Source: Pseudomonadota bacterium (GTDB lineage: Bacteria; Pseudomonadota; Alphaproteobacteria; Rhodobacterales; Rhodobacteraceae). Taken from it: a stretch of 59,779 nt of DNA. Both the position numbers and the translations under genes were made by a program. The stretch covers positions 1-59,779 of the forward strand of contig JAFEFU010000047.1 of the NCBI GenBank assembly GCA_018240425.1, written 5' to 3'. How positions within the stretch are numbered: position 1 is the stretch's first letter; each line of letters begins with the position of its first letter. Below, in pieces: positions 16,506 through 24,933 of this stretch. The notes under the pieces were generated by a model. It did not search any database, had not been told where the DNA came from, and saw nothing but the letters and a program-made list of their open reading frames with translations.

Positions 16506-18056
16506 TCAGGTGGTGGTGAAGCGGGTCGGGTCGGGGTGGCCATCGGGCAGGATCACCGGTTTGAGGTTGTCGTCGAGAATCGCAAGGTAGGGCTCGAAGC
16601 AGATGAAGATGAATCCGCCCGATTCTTCCATGAGATCTTCCATGCGGTGGAACATTTCCGCGCGCTTCGCCACGTCGGTCTCGACCTGGACCTTCTGGTA
16701 GAGATCCTCGTATTCCGGGCTGTCGAAGAAGGACCAGTTGTAGACGCCGATCTGGTCGGGGCGGAACCAGACAAGGTTTTCGGTGGGCTCGACGCCGCCC
16801 GCGAAGTTCATCAGCACCAGTTCGAGCGACTTGTAGGCATCGCCCTGCGTCTTGTCGCCCATCGCCCAGTAGGCGGCGTCCTCGGTCGGCTGGATCTCGA
16901 CGGTGATCCCCGCCTCGCCGAGGCTGGCCTGGATGATCTGCGCCGTCGCCATCGCCACCGAGTCGGTCAGGCAGACCAGTTTCAGCGCCAGCCCCTCGGC
17001 GCCGGCCTCGGCCAGAAGCGCCCTGGCCTTGTCGACACCGCGCCTGTCGATGAGGTTCTTCGCGCGGGCATATTCGGTGCCGGTCTGGATCACCCCGGTG
17101 GCGCGGGTGGTCAGGCCGTCATAGGCGCCCTGCAGGACGGCATCGCCGTCATAGGCATACTGGATCGCCTGACGGACGCGGAGGTCCTTCAGCGGCTCGG
17201 CGTTCATGTTGATGGTGAGCCAGACATAGCGGGTCGAGGGCGCCTCGATCAGCGCGCTGCCGGGCGGGGCCTTCGCCTTGATCTCCTTCGCCCCGGCGAC
17301 GGCGATGCGGGTGAAGTCGAAGGCGTCGGCCTCCCATGCCAGAAGCGCCGCCTGGTCGTCGGTGACGATGTAGATCTCGACATTGTCGAACTGCGGCCTG
17401 GCAAGCGGCCATGCGGGATTGCGCTTCAGCGTGACCTTGGCGTTCTGCTGCCAGCTGTCGAAGAGGTAGGGGCCGCACTGTGCCGGGAATTCGGTGGTGA
17501 AGCTGCCGCCGGCGGCCTCGGTCGCCGACTTGCTGACGAGGTGGCCGCCGTAATAGGGCAGGGTGATGACCTCGAAGGGCCGGAAGGGTTCTGTCAGGTG
17601 GATGAGGCCCGAGGCGGGGTCGAGGACCTCGACCCCTTTCAGCTTTTCGAACTGGTAGGCCCAGGCACTGTCCGATCCGGCGATCCGCTCGAACGAATAT
17701 TTCACGTCCTCGGCGGTCACCGGCCCGTGGCCGCCGGTCCAGGCCAGCCCCTCGTGCAGGGTGAAGGCGAGGGTCTGAGGGTCCTTCCATTCATAGGCCT
17801 TGGCGGCATAGGGGATCACCTGGTGGCCATCGCGCATGTCGGGCAGCCGGACCAGCGTCACGGTGCAGCAGCGCGGCAGGATGTCGTCAAGCTCGCCGAT
17901 CTCGCCCTTGGGGTCGAGGACCTGGAAGTCGGACGAGACGCGCAGGCGCAGGGTCTTGCCGTCCGAAGCCCAGGCAAATCGGGGGCCGAGGGCCGCGCCG
18001 GCAAGGAATGCGCCGCCTGCCCTGAGAAGGCCGCGCCGGTCAGTGCTCCATTTCAT
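16506..18056 (-). CDS. Peptide-type ABC transporter substrate-binding protein (family 5)
   Basis: This 516-residue protein starts with a probable Tat signal (STDRRGLLRAGGAFLAGAALG, twin Arg at 7-8) followed by a family 5 extracellular solute-binding fold. Typical pieces are VTAEDVKYSFERIAG, TLKRNPAWPLARPQFDNVEIYIV and LRVRQAIQYAYD. It captures a peptide or other medium-size solute for the adjacent permeases. It is the last transporter gene of the operon; its ATG overlaps the stop of the upstream ATPase (ATGA). Binding specificity is not readable. Confidence 0.92.
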   Translation of the reverse strand: MKWSTDRRGLLRAGGAFLAGAALGPRFAWASDGKTLRLRVSSDFQVLDPKGEIGELDDILPRCCTVTLVRLPDMRDGHQVIPYAAKAYEWKDPQTLAFTLHEGLAWTGGHGPVTAEDVKYSFERIAGSDSAWAYQFEKLKGVEVLDPASGLIHLTEPFRPFEVITLPYYGGHLVSKSATEAAGGSFTTEFPAQCGPYLFDSWQQNAKVTLKRNPAWPLARPQFDNVEIYIVTDDQAALLAWEADAFDFTRIAVAGAKEIKAKAPPGSALIEAPSTRYVWLTINMNAEPLKDLRVRQAIQYAYDGDAVLQGAYDGLTTRATGVIQTGTEYARAKNLIDRRGVDKARALLAEAGAEGLALKLVCLTDSVAMATAQIIQASLGEAGITVEIQPTEDAAYWAMGDKTQGDAYKSLELVLMNFAGGVEPTENLVWFRPDQIGVYNWSFFDSPEYEDLYQKVQVETDVAKRAEMFHRMEDLMEESGGFIFICFEPYLAILDDNLKPVILPDGHPDPTRFTTT

Positions 18057-19063
18057 CGTGAGTGCTCCTCTGCTGGGTTTCGGGGTTGCGGGATGTCTTC
18101 GGCCAGGTGGCAGCGCACCATGCGGCCCGGCGCGACCGCGCGGGGGCCGGGGTCGATGCTGCGGCACTTCGCCACCGCGATCGGGCAGCGGGTATGGAAT
18201 GGGCAGCCCGCGGGGCGGCGCAGGAGGCTTGGAATCTCGCCGCGGATCGCCAGGTCGGCGCGGCGGCGGCGCGGGTCGGGGTTCGGCTCGGAGGCGATCA
18301 GGCTGGCGGTATAGGGATGCGCGGGGCGGGCGAAGACCTGCGCGGCCGGGCCGGTCTCGACCAGGCGGCCGAGATAGAGGATGCCGATCCGGTCGGCGCT
18401 GTGGCGGATCACCGCCAGATTGTGGGTGATGACGAGGAAGCCGACCCCCTGATCGCGCCCGAGATCGGCCATCAGGTTCAGGATCTCGCCCTGGATCGAG
18501 ACATCGAGCCCGGCTGTCGGCTCGTCGGCGATGATCAGCGCCGGGTCGAGGGCCAGCGCCCGCGCCACGCAGACCCGCCGCGCCTGGCCGCCCGAGAGTT
18601 CGTGCGGATAGCGCCCGGCCAGTCCCGGCGGCAGGCCGACGCGCGCAAGGAGGCGCTGCGCCTCGGCGGCGCGGTCGGCGATGGGGCGTCCGGCGATGAT
18701 CAGGGGCTCGGTGACCAGCGCGCCGACCCGCATCCGCGGCGAGAGCGAGCCGACGGGATCCTGGAACATCATCGCGCTGCCGCGCCTGAGGCCGGCCCAC
18801 GCCGCCCTGCCGGTGAGATCGGCTCCGCGAAAGACAAGCCGCCCCGCCGCCGGCGCGGCAAGGCCCAGCATGGTCCGCGCCAGGGTGGTCTTGCCCGAGC
18901 CCGATTCACCCACCAGCCCGAAGGTCTCGCCGGGCGCGATGGCCAGGTCGATCTGGTCGAGGATCGTCAGCCGCGGCCGGCGGATGGGCAGGAGCGCCGA
19001 GAGGAGATCGCCCGGCAGGGGCAGATCGACGCGCAGGCCCTCGATCCGGTAGAGGTCGCTCAT
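18053..19063 (-). CDS. Peptide-type ABC transporter ATPase (DppF/OppF-like)
   Basis: This 336-residue ATPase has Walker A GESGSGKTT near residue 50, the signature LSGGQARRV and the Walker B segment LIIADEPTAGLD. It ends with the oligopeptide-transporter C-terminal domain containing the Fe-S-type cysteines CPFHTRCPIA...C. The linker-rich start (IRRPRLTILDQIDL) and order after DppD fit DppF/OppF. It pairs with the 317-residue ATPase upstream, overlapping it by 4 bp. Confidence 0.92.
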   Translation of the reverse strand: MSDLYRIEGLRVDLPLPGDLLSALLPIRRPRLTILDQIDLAIAPGETFGLVGESGSGKTTLARTMLGLAAPAAGRLVFRGADLTGRAAWAGLRRGSAMMFQDPVGSLSPRMRVGALVTEPLIIAGRPIADRAAEAQRLLARVGLPPGLAGRYPHELSGGQARRVCVARALALDPALIIADEPTAGLDVSIQGEILNLMADLGRDQGVGFLVITHNLAVIRHSADRIGILYLGRLVETGPAAQVFARPAHPYTASLIASEPNPDPRRRRADLAIRGEIPSLLRRPAGCPFHTRCPIAVAKCRSIDPGPRAVAPGRMVRCHLAEDIPQPRNPAEEHSR

Positions 19064-20013
19064 CGTCCGGCCTCGTGGCAGAAGGCGGCCTGGGTGGGGC
19101 CGAAGGCCACGCGCGGCGGGGCGAGGGCAAGGCAGCGCGGCCCGGCCCTGGGGCAGCGCGGCTGGAAGGCGCAGCCGCGAAGCGTCCCGGTCAGATCGGG
19201 AAGCCGTCCCGGAATGGTCGGCAGCCGCCCGGCCGGCCCGTCGATATGGGCGGGATCGCAGTCGATCAGCGCGCGGGTGTAGGGGTGGCGGGGGCTGTGG
19301 TAGATCTCGTCCACCGTCCCCTCCTCGACCACCTCGCCGGCATACATCACATAGACCCGGTCGCAGAGCTCGCCGATCACGCCCAGATGATGGGTGATGA
19401 CGACGATCGCGCCCTGATGCTCGGCCCGAAGCTCGCGCAACAGATGGATGATCTGCGCCTCCATCGTCACGTCGAGCGCGGTCGTCGGCTCGTCGGCGAC
19501 CAGAAGCATCGGCCGCATCAGAAGTGCTGCGGCGATGGCAGCGCGCTGGCGCATCCCGCCCGAAAGCTCGTGGATATGGCGGCGCAGCGCCAGATCGGGG
19601 TCGGGCAGGCCGACGCGGGCGAGGATCGCGGCGGCGCGGGCGCGCTTTTCGGCGCGGGGCACGGGCGAGCGGTGCTGGAAGTCGACAAGCTGGTCGCCGA
19701 GCGTCAGGACCGGGTTGAAAGAGGTCATCGGATCCTGGAACACCATCGCGACGCGCGCGCCCCGCCATTCGCGCCGCCGTGCCTCGGGCAGGGCCAGGAA
19801 GTCCTCGCCGGCGATCCTGACCTCGCCCGCGACCGTCGCCCCGGGCGCGGGCAGGCCGATCAGCGCCGAGGCGAGCGTGGACTTGCCGCAGCCGCTTTCG
19901 CCGACGATGCCGATGATCTCGCCCGCGCGCGCGTCGATGCTGACGCCGCGCAGGGCCCGGACCGGACCGTAGGACAGGCTGAGGCCGCGCACGTCGAGGA
20001 GGGGGGCGGTCAT
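19060..20013 (-). CDS. Peptide-type ABC transporter ATPase (DppD/OppD-like)
   Basis: This 317-residue ATPase shows Walker A GESGCGKST near residue 38, the Q-loop FQDPMTSFNP, the signature LSGGMRQRAAIA and LVADEPTTALDVT. The C-terminal oligopeptide domain has cysteines in CAFQPRCPRAGPRC. It overlaps both the upstream permease and the downstream ATPase genes by 4 bp, so the four proteins are translationally coupled. Confidence 0.92.
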   Translation of the reverse strand: MTAPLLDVRGLSLSYGPVRALRGVSIDARAGEIIGIVGESGCGKSTLASALIGLPAPGATVAGEVRIAGEDFLALPEARRREWRGARVAMVFQDPMTSFNPVLTLGDQLVDFQHRSPVPRAEKRARAAAILARVGLPDPDLALRRHIHELSGGMRQRAAIAAALLMRPMLLVADEPTTALDVTMEAQIIHLLRELRAEHQGAIVVITHHLGVIGELCDRVYVMYAGEVVEEGTVDEIYHSPRHPYTRALIDCDPAHIDGPAGRLPTIPGRLPDLTGTLRGCAFQPRCPRAGPRCLALAPPRVAFGPTQAAFCHEAGR

Positions 20014-20897
20014 CGCGAGGCCACCCGCAGGCGGGGATCGAGCGCGTCGCGCAGTCCCTCGCCAAGGAAGGTGAAGCCGACGGTCGCCAGCACCAGCGGC
20101 AGGCCCGAGGCGATCACCAGGAGGGGTTGCTGGCGCAGCGAGGTATAGCCGTCGTAAAGCATGTTTCCCCAGCTGGGCTGCGGCGGCCGGACGCCCAGGT
20201 TCAGGTAGGACAGCCCGGCCTCGAGCATGATGACCACCGGCACGTCCATGCTGAGGACGATGACCAGGGGCCCGACGACATTGGGCAGCATGTGGCGCAA
20301 GAGGATGCGCGCGGTGCTTGCGCCCATCGTCCGCTCGGCGACGATGAAGTCGGCGTTCCTCATCGTCAGGGTCTGGGCCCGGATCAGCCGCGCGTAGCCG
20401 GGGATCGAGACGGTGACGATGACGAGGATCAGCGTGGCGACGCCCGGCCCGGTGACGGTGATGACCGCCAGCGCGAACATGATGACCGGCAGCGACGAGA
20501 CCGAGTCGAAGCACAGGACCATCAGCCCGTCCAGCCAGCGCGGCCCGTAGCCCGCGATCATCCCGAGGACTAGGCCGATGGCCCCGGCAAGGCCGGTCGC
20601 GGACAGCGAGATGCCGAGGGCCATGCGCGCGCCCCAGATCAGCCGCGACAGGGTATCGCGGCCAAGCTGGTCTGTCCCGGCCCAATGGGCAAGGCTGATG
20701 CCCTGCAGCTTGTTCGCCACGTCGAGCCGCAGGGGATCGGCGGGCGCGATCCAGGGGGCGAGGAGCGCGACCAGGATGAAGGCCGCGACGAGGATCGCGC
20801 CGGTCAGGCCCAGCCCGTCCCGCGCCAGCCGGGCCAGCGCGCCCCGGGTCCGGTGGGCGGGGGCCGCCGCCGTTCCGGTGTCAACCGCGGAAGGCAT
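20010..20897 (-). CDS. Peptide-type ABC transporter permease (DppC-like)
   Basis: This 295-residue permease has an N-terminal cytoplasmic tail, a first membrane helix at about 28-50, then the DppC-type motif TDQLGRDTLSRLIWGARMALGIS. Later helices include the coupling EAA-like loop (ERTMGASTARILLRHMLPNVVGPLVIV). It forms the inner-membrane channel with the DppB-like protein; the two genes overlap by 17 bp. Confidence 0.92.
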   Translation of the reverse strand: MPSAVDTGTAAAPAHRTRGALARLARDGLGLTGAILVAAFILVALLAPWIAPADPLRLDVANKLQGISLAHWAGTDQLGRDTLSRLIWGARMALGISLSATGLAGAIGLVLGMIAGYGPRWLDGLMVLCFDSVSSLPVIMFALAVITVTGPGVATLILVIVTVSIPGYARLIRAQTLTMRNADFIVAERTMGASTARILLRHMLPNVVGPLVIVLSMDVPVVIMLEAGLSYLNLGVRPPQPSWGNMLYDGYTSLRQQPLLVIASGLPLVLATVGFTFLGEGLRDALDPRLRVASR

Positions 20898-21831
20898 CGC
20901 GCACCCTCGGGTCCAGCCGGGCGATCAGAAGATCTGCGGCGGTGACGACAAGCAGGTAGAAGGCGGTCATGAACAGGACGGTGCCCATCACCACCGGGTA
21001 GTTGCGCTTGGCCACCGCCGAGACGATCAGCATCCCGATCCCCGGCCGGGAAAAGACCGTCTCGACGAAGACGGCGCTCGAGAGGATCGAGCCGAAGCCG
21101 ACCGCGAGGACGGCGATGGTCGGGATGATCGCCACCCGCAGCGCATAGCGGCCGACGATGCGTGCCTCGCTCAGGCCGAAGGCGCGGGCGGTGCGGATGT
21201 GGTTGGCGCCCATCACCTCGAGCATCGAGGCCCGCACCAGCCGCGCCAGATAGCCGACCCAGGTGATGCCGATGGCGAAGGCGGGCAGGAGGACGGCGCG
21301 GAACTGGCTGACCGGATCGCCCGGGGTTCCCGCCCCGATCGCCGGAAGCCAGCCCAGCCAGACCGCAAAGACCGCCAGCGCATAAAGCGCGATGACGAAG
21401 GGCGGGACCGCGATCATCGACACCGACAGGATGCCGAGAAGCCTGTCGATCAGCGTCCCGCGCCAGACGACCGCCAGGCAGCCGAGCGCCACGCCAAGCG
21501 CCGCCGCCCAGCCGAGCGCCATCGCCCCGAGGAAGAGCGTGTTGGGAAAGACTTCGAGGATCTGCGCGGCCACCGGCCTTCTCGACCAGACGTCATACCC
21601 GAGGTTGCCGTGCAGCGCGCTGGCGAAGAAGTTCCACACCTGCACGGGAACCGGCCGGTCCAGCCCCATGCGCGCGATCAGTTCCGCCTTGAGCGCCGGC
21701 GTCGCCCGCGGTCCGAGCGCCAGAGAGGCCGGATCGCCCGGCACCAGGAACACCAGCGCGTACATGGCGAACATCACCGTGAAGAGGATCACGATCGCGA
21801 GGCCCACGCGCTTGATGGCGTAGGTCAGCAC
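20881..21831 (-). CDS. Peptide-type ABC transporter permease (DppB-like)
   Basis: This 316-residue permease begins MLTYAIKRVGLAIVILFTVMFAMYALVFLVPGDPA, the usual DppB/GsiC start with the L-x-P-G-D-P motif after the first helix. It has about six helices and the coupling loop RTARAFGLSEARIVGRYALRVAIIP. It follows the CocE-type hydrolase by 30 bp. Confidence 0.92.
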   Translation of the reverse strand: MLTYAIKRVGLAIVILFTVMFAMYALVFLVPGDPASLALGPRATPALKAELIARMGLDRPVPVQVWNFFASALHGNLGYDVWSRRPVAAQILEVFPNTLFLGAMALGWAAALGVALGCLAVVWRGTLIDRLLGILSVSMIAVPPFVIALYALAVFAVWLGWLPAIGAGTPGDPVSQFRAVLLPAFAIGITWVGYLARLVRASMLEVMGANHIRTARAFGLSEARIVGRYALRVAIIPTIAVLAVGFGSILSSAVFVETVFSRPGIGMLIVSAVAKRNYPVVMGTVLFMTAFYLLVVTAADLLIARLDPRVRDAFRG

Positions 21832-21861
21832 CGGCGGCGCCCCCGGGCGGCGGTGCGCCTG

Positions 21862-23880
21862 TCAGATGTGGTCACGCGCTATCCTTTCGTCCCATCGGCG
21901 CTGGTAGACCGGCTTGCCGTTTTCGCTGGCCGTCAGGGTCATCTCGACCCGGAAATGAGTGGCGTCGCAGGTCAGCCGCCCCTCGCTTTCATGGGCGAAC
22001 ACGCCGTCCGCCCGCTCGATCTCGGCGCGGAAGCGGGTGAGGGTGGCGGCGGACAGGGGATCGCCCTCGGTGATCTCGTAGCGCGCCAGCCCCTCGCCCC
22101 GGTGGGTCTGGCCGATGTCGGGCATTTCGGTGATGGCAGTCCAGCGCGGGAAATCGACGGTGATCCGGCCCGAGAGAAGATCGCGCGTCACCGTGCGGCG
22201 GGCGCGGGCCGGCGGCGGATGGTGGATCATCGGGGTCGGGGGGGCGGACTCGGGCGGGTCGAAGGGGCGCAGGGCGGCCTCTTCGGCCGGGCGGGGCGGC
22301 CGCACCGGCAGCGACAGCGCGCTGTCGCCGGTCAGGATCGTCAGCGTCGCCATCTCGGGCGAGGGCCAGGCGATCGGCCAGTAGGCCGTGGACAGCGACA
22401 CCGCCAGCCGGTGGCCGGGGGCGAAGGCATGGGCGATGTCCTCCATCTCGACCGTCGCCTCGGCGATCTCGCCGGGGACGAGCGGGCGCGGCTGGTCGTG
22501 TCCGCCGCGGTGGGCGAGGTTCAGGATGCCGATGCCGACGCGGGTCGAGCGCCCGTCGGGCCAGACGTCGTTCAGCCGCGCCGACACCAGGGCCAGCGGC
22601 TTGTCCGAGGAAAAGCGCAGGTGGACGAGCGGGGCACCAAGGATTTCCAGGCGCTCGTCCAGCGGGTCCGAGACGAAGACGAGGCTGCCGCCGTCATCCT
22701 CGCGCTGGTCGCCGGGCCAGTCGGCGTCGTTGCCATAGCGCCCGACCTCGCCCGCGCCGTTGCCGACCGTCAGGGGCGAGCAGATCCGCGCCTCGGCCGG
22801 CGGCGCGGGCAGGGGGGCGAGCGCACCGCCCCGGTTCAGGGCCAGGCGGCGCATCCCGATGTTGGGGCTGGGCCAGGACGGCTCGCCGATCCAGCGGCCG
22901 GGGCGCTCGGTGTAGCAGGTCGCGGGCGGCACGCCCTCCTGCATCCAGACCCTCAGCGCGGGCTCGTCCATGATCCCGGTCTCGCGCCCCTTCATCCAGT
23001 GGTCGCACCAGCGCAGCACCTCTTGCAGCCAGCCGATGGCGGGGGCCACCGCCACGTCGAACGGGTAGGAATGCGCCCAGGGCCCGATCAGCCCGCGGCA
23101 GGGAACCGTGAGGCCGGCAAGCAGGCGCGGGATGCTTTCGCTGTAATTGTCGGCCCAGCCCGAGACCGCATAGACCGGCACGCGGATGCGGGCGAAGTCT
23201 TCGCAGACCGAGCCCTGCTTCCAGTAGTCGTCGCGGCGCTGGTGGGCCAGCCAGGTCAGGATCCAGGGCCGGTTGGCGCGCAGCCGGTCCTGCCAGATCT
23301 CGCGCCAGCGGGGGCCGACGATCGCGGGATCGGGCGGCAGGTCGTTCATGGCGAACATGGTGGCCGACCAGTCGAAATTGTCCTTCGACAGGCAGCCGCC
23401 GACCCAGTGGATGTCGGTCGCATAGCGGTCGTCGGTCGAGCCGACGGTGATGACGGTTCGCAGCGCCGGGGGCTGGCGGGCGGCGATCTGGAGCCCGTTG
23501 AAGCCGCCCCAGCTGATCCCGATCATCGCGACCTGCCCGTCGCACCAGTCCTGCGCGGCGATCCAGGCGATGACCTCGCAGCCGTCGGCCTGTTCCTGCG
23601 GGGCATATTCGTCGGCGATGGTCCCGTCGCTTTCGCCGGTGCCGCGGATGTCGACGCGGATGCAGGCATAGCCGTGCCCGGCCAGATATTCGTGCATGTC
23701 GTTGTCGCGCGACCGGGTGCCGTCATGCTTGCGGTAGGGCAGGTATTCGAGGATCGCCGGAACCCGCCCCGCGCCTTCGGGGCGCCAGAGCCTGGCGGCA
23801 AGGCGCGTGCCGTCGGGCAAGGTCACGAACAGGTTTTCCGTGACGCTCACCTTGAACGGAAATTCGGCCACGACCGCCAT
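21862..23880 (-). CDS. CocE/NonD-family hydrolase (X-Pro dipeptidyl-peptidase superfamily)
   Basis: The 672 residues comprise an alpha/beta-hydrolase domain with the nucleophile elbow G-I-S-W-G-G (Ser123), a helical cap and a C-terminal jelly-roll (X-Pro dipeptidyl-peptidase C-terminal domain, from about residue 330). The oxyanion-type YRK motif is at 49-51. No signal peptide is visible, so it acts in the cytoplasm. As the first gene of an operon for a peptide-type importer it probably hydrolyses an ester or amide bond of the imported compound. Family members include cocaine esterase, glutaryl-7-ACA acylases and proline dipeptidyl-peptidases; which activity applies is open. Confidence 0.9.
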   Translation of the reverse strand: MAVVAEFPFKVSVTENLFVTLPDGTRLAARLWRPEGAGRVPAILEYLPYRKHDGTRSRDNDMHEYLAGHGYACIRVDIRGTGESDGTIADEYAPQEQADGCEVIAWIAAQDWCDGQVAMIGISWGGFNGLQIAARQPPALRTVITVGSTDDRYATDIHWVGGCLSKDNFDWSATMFAMNDLPPDPAIVGPRWREIWQDRLRANRPWILTWLAHQRRDDYWKQGSVCEDFARIRVPVYAVSGWADNYSESIPRLLAGLTVPCRGLIGPWAHSYPFDVAVAPAIGWLQEVLRWCDHWMKGRETGIMDEPALRVWMQEGVPPATCYTERPGRWIGEPSWPSPNIGMRRLALNRGGALAPLPAPPAEARICSPLTVGNGAGEVGRYGNDADWPGDQREDDGGSLVFVSDPLDERLEILGAPLVHLRFSSDKPLALVSARLNDVWPDGRSTRVGIGILNLAHRGGHDQPRPLVPGEIAEATVEMEDIAHAFAPGHRLAVSLSTAYWPIAWPSPEMATLTILTGDSALSLPVRPPRPAEEAALRPFDPPESAPPTPMIHHPPPARARRTVTRDLLSGRITVDFPRWTAITEMPDIGQTHRGEGLARYEITEGDPLSAATLTRFRAEIERADGVFAHESEGRLTCDATHFRVEMTLTASENGKPVYQRRWDERIARDHI

Positions 23881-23892
23881 GTCCCCTCACCT

Positions 23893-23916
23893 CTTGTTGA
23901 ACAACCATGCAACAAG
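23893..23916. promoter_or_regulatory. Inverted-repeat operator upstream of the CocE-type hydrolase gene
   Basis: CTTGTTG (23893-23899) and CAACAAG (23910-23916) are perfect inverted 7-mers 10 bp apart, overlapping the odd-centred palindrome TTGTT-G-AACAA. It begins 13 bp before the hydrolase ATG. This is a natural operator position, most simply for the BetI-like regulator at the other end of the operon. Confidence 0.5.
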
Positions 23917-23935
23917 GATAAGAGTCGGGCAACGG

Positions 23936-23943
23936 AAATTTTT
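23936..23943. repeat. Left target-site duplication (AAATTTTT)
   Basis: AAATTTTT directly abuts the left inverted repeat of the insertion sequence and is identical to 26007-26014; 8-bp AT-rich duplications are usual for IS1595-family insertions. Confidence 0.9.
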
Positions 23944-24139
23944 GGCAATGTCCGTAAAGCGTGTTGGCCCGAGGAACATCGCCACTTCGATGCTCGTCCC
24001 GCGCTGGCGCGGAGCGCGGCCCGAAGCATCGCCGAGGTAGCGCGGAAACAAGGCCGCGGCTCTTCCTGGCCGGCGCGCCAGGATGTATCCGGATGGCAGA
24101 GATCGAGGGATAGCCGATCGGTTCGCAATGGGCTATCAG

Positions 24140-24187
24140 GCACTGCCGTAGTTGGCGATTGACAGAGGTGCGGCAGTGCCGTATATA
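24140..24187 (+). promoter_or_regulatory. Promoter and operator of the higBA-like passenger
   Basis: TTGACA (24159-24164), 17 bases, then TATATA (24182-24187) is an almost ideal sigma-70 promoter. It is flanked by perfect inverted 9-mers GCACTGCCG (24140-24148) and CGGCAGTGC (24171-24179), the second lying in the spacer, as expected for an autorepressed toxin-antitoxin operon. The toxin ATG at 24191 starts only 3 nt after the -10, so the transcript may be leaderless or nearly so. Confidence 0.7.
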
Positions 24188-24190
24188 GAC

Positions 24191-24583
24191 ATGGACAACC
24201 TACCGCTTCCACATGCCGTCGTGGCGACCAGGACCTTCGAGATACAGGCCAAGCGGGCCGGGGTCAGCGAAGATGAGATGATGGAGATTTGCCACGCCAT
24301 AGCGAAGGATCCGCAGGGCGGGGATCTCATCCCCAGGACCGGAGGCGCGCGGAAACTGCGGCACAGGAGCGAGCATGGCGTCCAAAGCGGCGGCTACAGG
24401 ACGATCCACTACTGGGGTGGAGACAATGTGCCGGTGTTCCTCCTCGCGATCTACGACAAGACCCAGAAGGGTAACCTCACGGAAGCCGAGAAGAACGAGC
24501 TGAGGAAGATCCTGCCGAAGCTGGCGGATGCCTACCGGGACAGCGCGAAGGAGGCCACCGGGCGCGGGCGGCACAATGGATGA
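24191..24583 (+). CDS. higB: HigB/RelE-type toxin carried by the insertion sequence
   Basis: This 130-residue protein fits the RelE-superfamily group that precedes its antitoxin: GGARKLRH, GGYRTIHYW, VPVFLLAIYDKTQKGNLTEAEKNELRKILPKL. Such toxins cut mRNA on the ribosome. The ATG at 24191 is chosen because the promoter -10 is just upstream; a TTG at 24152 would lie before the transcription start. The stop is 15 bp before the antitoxin ATG. Confidence 0.85.
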   Translation: MDNLPLPHAVVATRTFEIQAKRAGVSEDEMMEICHAIAKDPQGGDLIPRTGGARKLRHRSEHGVQSGGYRTIHYWGGDNVPVFLLAIYDKTQKGNLTEAEKNELRKILPKLADAYRDSAKEATGRGRHNG

Positions 24584-24598
24584 CGAAGGAGTGAGGAC

Positions 24599-24895
24599 AT
24601 GGCCACTTTCGGCGAGGAACTGATCCAGAGCGCCAGGGAAGCCCTGGACATTGCGCGCGGCAACAGCGCGCCGGCCTTCGTCTGCGTGCCCGACGAGGTC
24701 GATGTGGCGGCGATCCGCAAACGCAAGAAGATGTCCCAGGGGCGCTTCGCGGAGACCTACGGCCTGAGCGTCAGCACCGTCCGCGACTGGGAACAGAAGC
24801 GCCGCGCGCCGGATCGCTCCGCGCGGGTTCTGCTGACCGTCATCGACAGGGAGCCGCGGGCCGTTGTCGCCGCACTCGGGGCCGTTTCGGCCTGA
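24599..24895 (+). CDS. higA: HigA-type XRE antitoxin carried by the insertion sequence
   Basis: A 98-residue protein whose C-terminal half is an XRE helix-turn-helix (IRKRKKMSQGRFAETYGLSVSTVRDWEQKRRAPD, about residues 39-72). This is the layout of HigA antitoxins that follow a RelE-like toxin. A strong AAGGAG site precedes the ATG. It neutralises the upstream toxin and presumably binds the inverted 9-mers at the promoter. Confidence 0.88.
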   Translation: MATFGEELIQSAREALDIARGNSAPAFVCVPDEVDVAAIRKRKKMSQGRFAETYGLSVSTVRDWEQKRRAPDRSARVLLTVIDREPRAVVAALGAVSA

Positions 24896-24933
24896 GGCAA
24901 GCCTGCGGTCATTCCCGTAGGGCCTGATGACCC

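Noticed and set aside
20578..24162. Rightward open frame of 1194 codons across the peptide permease and hydrolase genes
   Set aside because: It spans three well-supported leftward genes and has no recognisable domain; typical of high-GC third-position bias.
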